From NCBI GenBank assembly GCA_023333565.1, contig JAJKFH010003229.1, positions 2,144,001 to 2,208,000 of the forward strand: 64,000 bases of DNA, given 5' to 3'. The notes under the pieces are model-generated. The model saw only the letters and a program-made list of their open reading frames with translations, had not been told where the DNA came from and did not search any database. Position numbers and translations under genes: made by a program. This stretch comes from Puffinus mauretanicus. Lineage: Eukaryota; Chordata; Aves; Procellariiformes; Procellariidae. This document shows, piece after piece, positions 49,836 to 63,115 of the stretch. Positions within the stretch are counted from its first letter, which is position 1. Each line of letters opens with the position of its first letter.

Positions 49836-52800
49836 ATATCTTAATAATCAAAGATTAACATTTCTCCCAATTAATTATTTATTCTTCTTCATGATTTCTG
49901 CTAGGATGCTAAATTCATCGTGTCTAGAAACTATTCTGTTCCTCAATGTTTGTGCTGCAGGTTTGGGGATTTGGAAATTGGTTCTACCCATTTGTGTGGC
50001 TGTGGAATCACTGGCCTTAGTCCTGAGCCAGTGACCTCATCAGTTTTAATACACATAGATTTTACTTCCCTGCCCCATCTAACCACAGCTAGTTTTGTCA
50101 GTCCCCTCTCAAAAGTTCCTTTTCAAATGCCCTTTCCACGCAATATTTTCTAGTAGAGGTCTGGGCCTTTAATTTTTTTTTTTTAATTTTATTTTTTTAA
50201 AAAGACATGTACTCCAAACTGCTAAAGAAAAATGCAGAGGTTGAGAGTTTATCTCATTCTTGCCTCATGTATTGATATTATGAATCATGTGGGGGATCTC
50301 AATAGCTATTAGCTCATGGCTAATCATGCTTTCCTTCAAAATTAAAAAATAAAAAGCTAAGATGGACTCTTGCATTGATTATTCAACTTTTTAATGAAAG
50401 TTGGACTTACAGAAACCACAGTAATAATTCAGTATTCTAAAACTGCATGACATGCAAGTAAAGTATTAGAGGTCATTAGTGATTACTTCATGATCATCTC
50501 TGTTCCAGAACAGTTCAAATGCCGTCAGAGAAGGGGATAATATTGTGACGTTTCCTGTTCTTAATCAGGTCACAGCAACTGTAAGCCAAACTACTTTTAC
50601 TGGGAACACCCTTCCAGACAGGAAGGATCTTGGCTAATGAATGCATCTGGGAGATATGGGTCTAATAAACGGCACATATTTCCTCTATCTTGAAAAAAAA
50701 GTAAGAGTAGAGATCTGGAAAACTATAGTTAGTGAAGTACTCTAGTCTGTCAGTGCTACACACTTAACAAGGTTTTATGACTGTTAGCACATTTGCTCTA
50801 CTCTATGGAACTGAATCATATGAAAAATTCTTCGAATAACAGTGTGTTATTTGATAAAGAAACAAAAATTCAGGATTAGTCACCAAAACAGATCTAGGTA
50901 CAACTGATTCTGCAAAACTTTGTTGCTGTAAGCAATGTTTTAGGATGCAACTTAGAAGTCAACTTGTCAGAAATTAATATCAATATTAAGGCACCAGTGT
51001 GTTATACAGAGTGAGTATGATATACCTGTTTAGGGAGCCAATTAGATACACAGCAGAAAAGATAACTTAGACCCATAAATTTTCTTACCACTGCATCCTG
51101 CATTAATACTTCTCACAGAACGTTGTACATCACAGACTTGAATGAGGAAAAAAAAGTTGAGACATAGTAACAGTTCTCTGTTGGGTTTCAAAATTTGATC
51201 CTGGGCCCACAGTTGTGTGGTTGTGTTGTACAGAACTACATTGCTAGAGACCAGTTCCCTTTCTTTTTCCTGCTGAGTTTCCAAAGGTATTTAATTAGAG
51301 CCATGGCTAGTAGACATAACAAGACAACTGAGAAGAAATCTCTGGAATCTCAGTTTGGTCTGATTTTCAAACCATTTAACCAGATCAATCTATAAAATGT
51401 TTTTTGAATGATCAAACCACACTGCAAACACATGCTAGAAACACTCTTACTACTCAGTGAAATGTTCAGTGGCAAGAAAAATCATTTTTTTTAAACATCT
51501 AAGAGGCAAAAGTCTAGGGAAATGTGCTAAAATGTTCTTGTTAGACTACTAGAAAAGGAATGCCTCTTTTTCTGTCCTATTCAAAAATTGACTTGCAGGT
51601 AATTTACAAATGATCTGGAAAGAAACAGGAAGAAATATGCAGATTAAACAGTCCATAACCTGGGCTCCAGAACTGTTGCATGCCTGGAACAGTCCAGAGG
51701 AGGAACTAAGATACCCGACAAAGCTAAACCTGAGGAAGGCAGCTGGTGGGCAGGAGAAAACAGCTTTGGAAAGTTTACAGTCATAGTGCAGACAATAACT
51801 GAAGACGTATATCCACCTTTTGTAAGCTGAATTTCATAGTTTTGGATATCTTGTTGATACTAAACTCTTAGTGTCACACATACCATTTTCTATCCTTTCC
51901 AGTTGAAGAGCATGCTCTGCTGCACATTGAAAAATGACTTGTGCTTAGTTGCATGCACAGCTAATAACACTCCTCAGGCACAGCAGTACTTTCCTCTTTA
52001 AGGGTAAATCTCTTTCCATACAGTTTGATCTTCTGCCAAGGCCAGGTTTCCTAGGAACAACAACACAATATAGCAGACCTCTGCAGGAGACAGACCTTCT
52101 TCAATAGCTGATCTGAAATTGCAGAAAGAAATTGCCAATGCCTCTAAAAACCTCTCTGTCCTCTGAAGCAAAAGGCCTGCCAGCATTCATTGCAGCATAA
52201 CATAGCCCAGTGTGTGCAGGACTGCAATATCCATTCTGTGCTTGCATGTGTAATTCTTCCTCCCGGAGTAGAAAGAGAAGGAAACTGTTAATTTGCATTG
52301 CATAATGCACTGCTGGAAGACGCCATAGCATTATGGATATTTTAGCAGATTATTCTTTGAGAGTCTAAGTAAGGACACTTCCTTTTACTGTTGAACATCA
52401 TCATCCAAGACTAAAACCAGTCAGCAATTATGTAAAGCAATAGGCAATATTCAGAACTTTTCTGCTTTTTGCCTCGTACATATAATAATTAAATAGTCTA
52501 CCCTCAAAACTGAGGGGAGAAATAAATTATCCAAAACTGTTGAGTGGCATCCTTCTTTAGCAAGCCACTTTGTTTCCTAGAAAGAGAAAAGAGACATCGG
52601 GCACTGAATTTGCATAGTAGATGATTACAGACTTATGTCTGAAAACTGGAATGAGAATATATGTCACATCTTTCACATACTTTGTTAGCCAGGCTTATTG
52701 GGTTTAACGGTATCATACAATCATATTTCTTTTCCATAACCCCGAATACTTCAAATACATAGGTCATTTATGGCATAAGAGACATGTCAGGATTGTATCC

Positions 52801-55734
52801 GTGTGATTAATATAACACAAAAATAGCAGTAATCCACTGTTAAGAGTATTCCCATTTCCTTTTTTAGCCTTTTCTGCTTTAAATCTATAAAATATCTTTA
52901 CCAGTGAATACCCAGGTGTGAAGTTGATGGAGCACTTTAACTGAGATAGGCTGAAGTTAAAGCAGCAGCACATCAGGACCCTGAGTAAACTCAACCCTTA
53001 GATATTCTAAGTGTTTTCTGAGCAATACTCATCGTTTTGCTGAAGACAGGTCAAGCCTTCCACAATGCTGAAGTCCATGCACACTCCTATTTTAAGCACT
53101 TAAATAATATTTTGGCTTAGGCCTTTCTTTGTCCCCAATAAACAGGACAAAATAGGACTTGCAGCCTCTGCAAGTGGCTGATCACCCCATATACTAAACA
53201 ATAACTCTGTTGACTGGTGTTTTGACCACACATGTTCTCCAAAAAACAGGCAATGGGAAACAAAAATAAACCCAGCATCTGGAACCTACTTGCCACTTAA
53301 CATCACAATAGTATTAGGAATTGCAAAAAAGCCGGGATCCCTGCAGCTCAACAGTTGTGCAGCAGAATTCTGTCTTTCTAAGGAAACATTCATGGAGAGA
53401 AAATAAAACCCTAGAACTCACTCAAAAATGAAATTGCTTGCTAGTGACCTCTGTGCAGTTTGGAATCCAGCTAGTTCACAACAGCCAGGCAGGGAACAAT
53501 ACAAAGAAACTAACTGATTTTGGAGTACCCTTTCCAACTCTGTTTCCCCAAAGAAGAAGGAAGGTACCGTTGACTGACTGGAACTGGTGAGCTAAGAAGA
53601 CAGCCATAGATTTGTCCTCAGATGGGCAATACCAAAAGGAAAGATGTTTCTAAAGCAAGCAAAGAGAGGAAGAGGGTGCTCAGCTGAACTGAGCTGACTT
53701 CAAGCTGAGGAAAAGCATCCTTACCCTGCATCCTCACAAAGAGCACCAGCTTCACAGCAATCTTGATAAAGTGCATTTCAGGCAATTGACAGCATCATTC
53801 TCTTCTCCAGAGCAAAGGTCTTACTATATGCCTTTTACAGACATAGACACTGTGAGGAAAGGAAGTATCAAATGAACCTGTGTGGGCAGAAGAACTTCAG
53901 CCCTTGCCCTCATTAACCTACCCAGTGTGATAGACACCACCAGGCACGTGGTAGTAAAGAAACGTTTGCCCAGATTCTTCCATTCACAATGCTATTGCAC
54001 CTGGTCCTAAACACATCCATATCATACAAAGCTATGGAGAGAAATGGCTCATATTTATAACACACTTCCTTTCTGAGCCTACATGTTCTGCATTTTGACT
54101 TTCTACAGTTGATCATGCTTTCCAATAGTTAATCCTGCCACAAAACCAGAAGCTGTTGTCCTTCATGCTATGCTTGACTAAAATACCATAAATATTTTCT
54201 ACTAAAGCGAACCCAAATTCTCAACTGCTCTAAGATAGTTTTAGTTTATATGACAAGCATCACATTACCACATACTTTCACATCCATCACAAGCAGCTGT
54301 CAGTACAGTCTGAACTGTATTGTTCATGTACCATTAGGAAGCTTTGACTGGAATATGGGAAACACCGGATTTTACAAACATGAGGGTGAATATGGGTGTG
54401 ACTGAGAAAGTAATAATGATGAGATTGTATCAGTAGGTGCTTCTCTTTTTTTAAAAAAAAAAGAAACCTAGAGAAACTCCTTCTTAAAATCATGTTGATA
54501 ATAAGAACTGCTCTGGTTTACACAAACTATCTAAACCTGAAAAATATAATGAGAACTAAACAGAAAAGGGTCAAATCTATATCAAAAGTTTAAAACATTG
54601 GAGCAAGCTCCATTCTATAATTTTCCTCTCCTTGAAAAGGTAGGACACCTATATATTGGCTGTACAGTTGATTCATGTTGTTTCTATATTCTTCTTAGCC
54701 CAATACAATAAGATTTTATACATAAAATGGGCTGAAATTTGTTGGCTGACATTAAAATCTGAAGCTTGTTTTTCTGTCAAAGTTCAGAACAAAAAAGGAT
54801 ATCTGATGATTCAAGTTTCAAAAATACTATTTTCTAAAAGCATAGACTTTGAGTTCTCCTGGTAAATAAAACATCTTCAATTTAAGGATTCTCAAGCACA
54901 CCTAGCCATGATTCATCTGCCTGCTTTCCATTACACCTAACTTTTTGCACAGTAGTCATCTCAGGGAAACAAGAAAATCATATCACTGAGTAAAATTAGG
55001 GACATTTTTCAGAATATCAGGGAAGAATTACAGTTCAATTAAAAATCTTGAAAAAAATTTAATGGTCTGTTGCTTGACACACAGTCATTATCACAGAGAA
55101 ACCAAATCCAGTCTAGCTAACAGAAACCACAGGAAGAAACAGTTTGGGCCCAGTACCTAGTTGTCAATTCTGTCATCTATATTATTATTTAGTTATCTAC
55201 AAACCATACGGAAATATGATAATGTGACTGAAATCCCGAAGTTACACAGAATGCATGTACAACCAGTATCGCGTATTGTAAGTATAAAGAGGGTATCAAT
55301 CGCAGATGTGAACAGCTGAGACCATACGAAGCAGCAGACAACTCGCAGGCAGACTAAGATCAAACGCAGCATCGTTTAGCCCCCAGCCACACAAATCTAG
55401 GAAGAGCAGGATAGCATTTACACAACAGTACACCATGGAGTATTGAACATGAAGGGGGAGGAGAAGGGAGACAATTACCATGAGGAACCCCACAACCCAC
55501 ACTGGAAAGATTTATTAATGGCACAAACATTTGTATTCCACTCCCCCACCGAGACCCTGGGGGAGGCCTGAAGGCATTGCAAAGGCAGGACTTGCTATTT
55601 ACCCTGAGCTGTAATGCCCAGGGAACATTTTAGAGATCCCGGCTGAATCCAAGCAAACGGAAACATACCCAGTTATTTAAACCAGAGTAAGATGTCATCC
55701 TATTTGTTTTGCTCCTGATGTGATCCAGATCTTG
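49836..55734. other. AT-rich non-coding DNA, no gene recognised
   Basis: There are only short, unrecognised open frames and homopolymer runs, for example a T/A-rich tract at about 50168-50203. A modest CpG cluster lies near 55268-55375, where about seven CpGs can be counted. No exon could be supported. Confidence 0.55.
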
Positions 55735-56260
55735 TCCAAGATCAATTTTATGGGACAGAACTGGTCTTTGCCCTCTTGCTCAGCCAGGAAAGGGTGCAGG
55801 AAGGAGCTGACAAGCTTGGGAAAACACGCCCTGTGTAGAAACATGGCACTGGAGCTTCCTGCCTACAAAGGGCAACATGACCACATGGCAGTGTGACCAT
55901 CCTCAGTCTTGGGATGAAGTCCCTTTTGGCTGGCACAGGCCAGAACCTCTCCAACGAGAAGGAGGTGTCCAAGAGGGTGGCTGCAGCTCTGTGCAGCCCA
56001 GGGAGCCCTGCAGCCCAGGCTGGCTCTGTGTGGGGTGCCAGCCTTGGTGGCACCAGCTCCATTTTCCCCTTGTTCAGGAATTTGCTCCAGGAAAGATAGA
56101 CCGTGCGTATGAGTTTTCTTTCATTCAATACCGTCATCCTGAAAAGTTCATGGAGGACTCTGTGCCCCTGAGAAACTGCACAGTCCTGGCCTTGTTGTCC
56201 TCCGCAAGCCCAAAGACATGGCACGGGCACCAGCCGTGGAGGTAGCAAGAAGAGCCCAGA
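55735..56260. other. GC-rich patch with overlapping open frames on both strands
   Basis: This stretch is visibly richer in G and C than the surrounding kilobases (for example CAGCCCAGGGAGCCCTGCAG). It is open over 166 codons on the minus strand (56248-55748) and 122 codons on the plus strand (55877-56245). Long overlapping frames are expected in GC-rich DNA because stop codons are AT-rich, so neither is called a gene. I recognise neither protein. It could be an LTR or other repeat fragment, a retrocopy remnant or a regulatory patch. Confidence 0.45.
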
Positions 56261-59200
56261 ATACTAGCTATCATTCAGCATTGTAGGAAATGTTTTGCCT
56301 TTATCAATATGAAGAAAAAGTTGATAAATAGGACTGGCATGGGGCCTATCTGGGCCTGAATACTGTCCAAAATGAGAAATCCCAGAACTGCTGATGGCTC
56401 TGCCTCATCTGTGTTTTGAAATCTGATCTGACCCAGTGTGTCCAGACACAGAGACGGTAGCATGGGACTGATGAGGCAGCATAGGGTCTCTCCTAACTAA
56501 AATAAATAAATTGTCCCTTCAAATCAACTTGGAAGCTAAAGTTTTTCAACTGCTGATTGATCATTTCCATTGTTAGAATCTGAACAACATATTCTTATTT
56601 GGTCCAGGCTGACAGGCACATTTCAACTTGGCACTCAAGAACTGTTTTAGTTCAACTAAAAAAGAAAGAACCTGTCAAGTAATCTGCTTTTTTTAGATGG
56701 AAAACATTCTTATATATATAATACTGATTTCAACTCAGGAAAACTTAGCTGAAATTTTATCTCCGAAATCATTTTGATGAGAAATCTTTGATTTCATGAA
56801 AGTATGGGAGCTCACTGTAAGACACACATAGAATCCTTAAACAATATAACTCTGGCTCTTATCATTTTAATAACAGCAATATAAAACATGTTTTAAGTTT
56901 CTGTGCATAATCACCCCATGGAGCTGAGAGCTGACAGAGTTGTAAAATTGATAGCAAGCTGCCTGAGAGCACAACTACAACCAAGCACCTTTCCCCTGCT
57001 TCATACAGTCTGCCCTCACTGATGCAGCTGGATCACAGCGTGGTCAAGGAAGTTTCACCTGATTATTCCAGGTGTGAGCTGAGGATTGTGAATACAGAGC
57101 AAGTAAATTCTTGTTACTTTTTTCCTACCTATACAGGAGATTTTCTCTGGTTCTAGAAAGAAACTAACATCTCTTCTCTCCCTCACATTTCTTACACAAC
57201 ATCAGTAGGGCTCTGCATGCTTATTAGACTGTTGTGCATCAATTCCTGCATAAGGTCTCACCACAAGGCCCAACACCACATAGAAGTAACAGAATGTGAA
57301 TAAAGGAAAAAAAAAATAATGCATATGTGCATACGGATTCCTCATTTGAAGTAAATTACATACATAATATGTACTTAAAATAGATTATGAATGATAATGA
57401 GAGTGATCTCGTATTATATAATATCTTTCACAGATGTTTAAGTGACTTTTTATTCGTATCTAGCTGCTCTTTGAAAGAAAACAAAAAAAGCTACTGAACT
57501 AAGCAATATCTGTTGAGGGACTGGGTATCAAATACTTTCACACTTTAGAAAGGTTGGAACCTCTCAGCCTGATATATATATATATATGTATACATGCATG
57601 TATACATATACGTATATACATGAGACATATCAGATCTGATTATACCTAATAATTTACAGTATTCCTCCAAATGACAATTCCATTTAAACTTCTAAAACAA
57701 GGAATAATGCAGTTTTCAAACAGGTTTATATACTTTTCTATGATGAAACACACAGCTTCCATTCAAGGGCAAGAGCTCCCTCTAGATAACAGCTTGGGGA
57801 ATTTCTCTAGCCTGCATTTTGAAGTGAACTTTGAACAGAATAAAGTCAGTGGATGTGGGAAGCTCCAAAGCACAGCTGTCACTCTTCTGAGAAACCTGGG
57901 AATCTACCTCTGGGACTTATGTTTTGAAAGAATGAGTGGTTTGGGGGAAATAAAAAAATATCAGCACCTTTAGCATTTTGAAGCTATTTTTATTATATCA
58001 CATTGAGTTATATGGGTCATCTCCCAAAACTAATAGCAATAGCTCAGGAGTTCCTGACTCCTTTTCACTCAGATTTCAGCACAGAATGAGATACAATTGG
58101 GTCCCTCCCTAAGACTTTCTCTCTGCTTAGCACTGAAATGCTAAAACAGCAACCAGTTTGGGGATGACAAGTGCTGTATTGCAAGAAACTTAGGGACCAA
58201 CAGGAATTAGAAGATTTACAAGAAGAGTCACAGAATACGGCCTGCAAGAGAAAAGGGAAGAAATTGGCATTATTTTGTCTGAAGAGAGAGAGACTGAGAA
58301 GAAGCGGGACACCAGTTTTCAAAGAGTGCTGTGAGGAACAAGATGACAGTCTGTTTTCCACGTCATAGGATGCTGGGGCAAAAATAACAGGTTTGAATTA
58401 CCTGGGGCAGCAGTTTTGGAGCAACCTTAATTTGTTTAATTTGAGTTTAAAGACTTCCAAACATGTCAGAAATTGCTTAAATAAAGCTGCTTCTGCCTCA
58501 GTGAAAGGGAATGGTTTGCACAACATCTTTTGGTGTCTCATCCTTCAGGACTCTACTATATTGTATGCCACGGACACCTCTTGGCGTCCTTATTTCTGTT
58601 CACACCTCAACCCGGTTTACCTCTTTGCAACAACATGACATCCTTTTTGACGATAAGCTAGTGATTCACTACAACTTCTAGATTCTTTCTGTAGAAATAC
58701 TACTTGGCCACAAAAACATCGGGCAGCTTGCTGATTATTCCTTTCTCTGTGTAGAACGTTGTATTTATTTCTAATGAATAACGGCCTTTTCTTCTCCAGG
58801 ACGTTGCCTGAATTTTTCAAGGGTCATTTTGAGCTCTCTTTATGTCATCCAATGTGCTAGCAGCCTCCCCCAGTTTGGTCCTACTTGCATTTTTAGTAAG
58901 AACGTTCCCCATCAAGTGCTTGATTTGTCTTCTTCCTGTTTTTCAGTACCTCCACTATTCTCCACAAAAACAGGATTGGAGACATCAGCTACTGTGCCTA
59001 TAAATTCTCAAGAGGAAGACTATAAGGCTCAATCAACTTTAAATCAGCAGATTTATCTAAGTGTTCTCTTACCTGTTCCTTCCCTATTTGATATTGAAAG
59101 TTTGCTCTTTACCAGTGGTACTAACTTTATAAGCCCCCTGATTGCATTTTTGCATTTTGCTGAAGCTATGAAATAAAGTGTCAAACAATTTAAGATGCTT

Positions 59201-62200
59201 AGGACTTTAATTTGCACTCAATATCAAGCCACTTTTTTTTTTTGGGAGGGTGAGTATTTCTTATGACTACTATATGTCCAGAAATACTATTTTTTACATG
59301 TGATATTGCTTATTAGTTGCATTTCAGTTTGCACAACTGGGAAAACTCCAGTGAACGTTTCAGTGCTGACATATTTTACCAGTAAACAGCAGTTTCCAGA
59401 AACCAGAGAAGAAGTATTAATATCAAATTACAAGATGGATTGAGGGAATTCTAGACAAACAAGAATTAAAGCATCCATCAACAATATTTTCACATAGTGA
59501 TTTACATGTCTACATCAATGCTGAGTGAATCTGAGTGAATCAAAGAAAATTATTTCTCCACCAAAATTAGCTTGTTTCTGATTGCTGAAAAGATTCAGCT
59601 TTTTTCAATTAAGCTGCTCGTAAGCCATGTATCTATTAAACTGGCTCAATAATATGTATTGCAATCATAGCACAAAATGCAAGTACTGTTCATCCTCTTT
59701 ATAGAGTACTTTTGCAGCTCTTTTTACTAGAAAGTAAACTCTAGGATAAGGCTGAGATTTCTGTTCATTTGTAGGAATAAAAATTCACTTTATCTGAATG
59801 TTTTCTAAATATTGAAATTAAAATGTTTTAATATTGCTGCCAAAACTTTGCTCACTACGATTGTCAACATTTTTTCATGTTTATGGCCTTATTTTACAAC
59901 AGAATGTGTCTGGGACAACCCCCCCCACCACCACAAATTTAGCTATAGAGGAAGAATTATAGCTGTAGAGGTATTTTTGACCCTGTTTATGACCCCCAGT
60001 AGACCCTAGCTTGAGAAACAGTTCACTGGGAATGTTCACTGAAAGCATTCAATGAGGAAGTAAAAATATAATGTTCAAGTGGATGTTCATATAACTTTTG
60101 GAGATGTTTTTCCAGCTTAAATACAGAGACCTAGCCACCTCTGTCTTGCACATAAGCAAACTGTACACATAAACTAAGCCCTTTAGCTGGTGAGGAAACC
60201 TTTATTTGCTTAGCCAATAGAAAGGATTGGCAAAACACCCCGAGCACAAGTATATCCTTCTGTTTAATAGACAGCGGGAGTGTACTGACATGCAAGCCAG
60301 CAATTACAATACAAAATATTCACGTGTCTGCCAAAGAATGATGTCAGTTCCAGGCTGTGGTGTTTGGTACATATCAAAATACCCTCGCTGCTAGAAACAG
60401 AGGCACGTATGTGTGAGCTGTATATGAATTTCCAAACTTAATAAGGCCACACACCTTGAAAATGGATCATTTAGTGGTCAGCATCACAGCATACATTTAT
60501 CTGCAATAAGATTCTTCTTTAAATGTTAAACATAGGTTAAAGTGTGACCTTCTTATTTGCTCTTACACACCTGGAAAAGATTAATAAGCATTTAGTTTTC
60601 CATTCTGTAAAAAAAATCCTATTTCTTTAAGTAAAGGGCTTGAAACAAGTTATATAGAATATGGAATAGTTTTAACAATCTAACTTTATTAATAGGACAC
60701 ATCTTTCTTGTTATGTACCGAGTTTAGGGGTCAGGGGAATTCCCTCTGTATCAATAACGTGAGAAGATTAAAGGTTTTAAAAATATGAGGAACCATCAGG
60801 ACATTGTTTCTGGAGGATCCCCAAGAAACTACACTAAATTAAAACTGGGATTTAAAAAATTATGTGGGTATTTTTACTCTTCCCAAGCAGGGTCACAGTT
60901 CTCATTTGCTCTTTCCTAAATTTTCTGAGTAAGGCTGGCTCTTATTAATCATATCTTATGGCTCCTGAATGGATACCAGACCTTAATACCCAGAGATTTC
61001 CCAAATACGGTTTTGATACCATAGGCCCAAATTAAAGCCCATTTCAATCTCTGGAAACTTTTCTACGCATTTAAAGAGATTTTTAACCAGGCCTGAAAAG
61101 CATACTCGAGTAGTCTCTTTACAGGTAATTTCAGTTGCCTTGAAACTGTTTTCACACTGTTACGATTGAGAGAGAACAGAACGGGGAGGTAGGAATCAGT
61201 TCATGCAAGAGACAATAGGCTGTAGACATAAGACAAACAGTAATCCAAAATGCAGCAACGCAGTGGAAAGTCATAATTGATTCTGAATAACTTCCTCTTC
61301 CTCCCACACATCCAGGAGCTGAGAAAATACTGAAGGAAAGATGAGAAAATCCACATCCATTTCTCTTGAGCGTGGAGCCAAGCCTTGGGAATCAGCTTTG
61401 CCTGTCTGCCCCTTGTTTCCCTCCTCCCAGTGGAAAAAAATGCTGTGAGCATCTCCTCTGGAAAACTGGTGAGCATGAATCATTGTGCTGATGAATAATT
61501 CCCTTATTAAAACATTTCTAAATTGTTGCCAGCTTTGTGATTCTTTTACCGTCATGCCTCCAGCGATTCCTGTACCTGTGAGAGAGAAGGAAACAACTGT
61601 GTAGGATCTGCAGGTGACTTATACAAGAGTCAGTACTTCAGCTGGGAAAGTAAGACAGCCCTTTTCTGAAAGGCTTATGCGGTAACTTTGTACCCCAGCC
61701 GGATATCTCTACAACAAAGAGCAATTTCCTCCAAGAAAAGGAAGCACCTTATCCCCCAGTCTGGCACAGAGCAGCTTTCATAGAGGCAAAGCTCACAAAC
61801 AGGTGAGCTACGGGAAAGAACAGGCTCTACCTTCCTTCTCCACCTGTCCTGCTTGTGTTCGTACTCCTCGCTGAAACATTGCACTTAACAGTGCAGTCAC
61901 CTCCAGGTTGTGTTGTAAGTCGCATAAAATAAAAATGTGGTTTTCAAACACGGGATCGTGGCGAAATTGTAAAAATAGAACTGGCGCTTGTTAAAAGCTT
62001 TTGGCTGAGCATCTTTTTCCTAAAAGACTTTGTAGGCAATTACACTGGAGCTAAGTATGGAAATACCCATAATAGCGGTTACAGCTGTGCAAGTCCATCT
62101 GAATCCGGTTCACACGGAAATCTGCTGACTTTCTTACTGATGGCCTTCATTCACACGCTTCAAGGCAAAACTGAGTAAACGGTGACCTCTAGGTGAAGAG

Positions 62201-62914
62201 TCACCTGGTCATGAGCATTGCCATGACGTCCTTTATGCATGATCCTGCAAGAGAATAAGAGGGTTGGAGTTCAAGAAAACGAGGGAGGGGGAAATCGGTG
62301 AAAACACTAAAGATTTTTGATCAACTCCTAAGAAAATGGTTGAGCAGTCCTTGATCCCTGGGTTTGCATTTGAGATGTGCAGTGATACAGCTCATTGGGA
62401 CATGCTGGAATTGACACCACCTCCTAATAGAAGTTAAGCTTCTCAAAATTGGTGAAGGTCATGCAGATTTTCCCAAGGAACTTCTGTTCTTTCTCAGGAA
62501 AAGGAACATCCTTTCAACCCTGAGAGTCCTTGTTATGCTGTACCTACATACGACATCCTCTATTCATACAAAATCCCAGAGTGGGGAAAGGCTACACCTA
62601 TACTAGGAAATTAAACCATGCCAGGACATATTCCTAGGCACTGGCAATGTGATCGTGTACTTAAACTACAAGAGCAGTCACTGGCTTTCGGCCTATGGCA
62701 GCTAGCACTCTCCCAAATGACTCCTGGGCATGGCTCAGTCAGGGCACATGCAGCCACCCCGTTTTGAAGGCTCAAAGAGATTAGCTTTTTCCATCTCAGA
62801 AAAGACAGGATGGAATAAAGTACATCAAGCTGAGGTTTGAGTAGCCACCTAAGAATTTCTTTATTCCCTTCTGCATTTTCATGTTTAGTTCAAATATCCC
62901 CACGATTGTAAATC
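56261..62914. other. AT-rich non-coding DNA, no gene recognised
   Basis: Features noted are the TA-rich palindrome at 57583-57610, a tandem CTGAGTGAAT doublet at about 59521-59540 and a C run near 59919-59926. Frames such as 58171-58368 (charged) and 58829-59176 are unrecognised and are treated as chance. Confidence 0.55.
57572..57622. repeat. TA-rich alternating tract with a 28-bp perfect palindrome
   Basis: An alternating purine-pyrimidine tract of about 50 bases (TA, TG, CA steps). Within it, 57583-57610 equals its own reverse complement, centred on the GCATGC at about 57594-57599 (core TATACATGCATGTATA). Such tracts can form cruciforms or Z-DNA in vitro; no role is implied here. Confidence 0.9.
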
Positions 62915-63115
62915 CAGTATTATTATCTTCATATAACAGATGGGAAATTGATAATCTAAAAGTCAAATTATCAGAAAGCATTTCAGCACTGAAATAGTCT
63001 TGTAAATCTAACAGACTTGCCAAAACTATACAGGAAGGAAACTGATGGAGAAGGTTATCAAACACAGATCTCCTGAGTCCTTTACTGGCACTATCGTCAA
63101 TGGGCCATCCTTCCT
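62915..63115 (-). mobile_element. MIR-like SINE, well-ordered copy
   Basis: The pattern is clear: CAGTATTATTATCTTCATAT, then AACAGATGGGAAATTGATAA (family: attattatccccattttacagatgaggaaactgag), later GACTTGCCAAAACTATACAG (acttgcccaaggtcacacag), then AAACACAGATCTCCTGAGTC and GGGCCATCCTTCC at the end (cccagatctcctgagtcc, gaccatcctgcc). An extra stretch of about 40 bases lies between the two halves. This is the most convincing MIR-like copy in the window. Direction is relative to the usual consensus. It was recognised by eye. Confidence 0.75.

Noticed and set aside
55748..56248. 166-codon minus-strand frame as a protein-coding gene
   Set aside because: It overlaps a 122-codon plus-strand frame in a GC-rich patch where long chance frames are expected. 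No domain or family was recognised.
58171..58368. Charged 65-codon frame near 58.2 kb
   Set aside because: Rich in Lys and Glu but with no family similarity, no conserved context, and an overlapping minus-strand frame; treated as chance.
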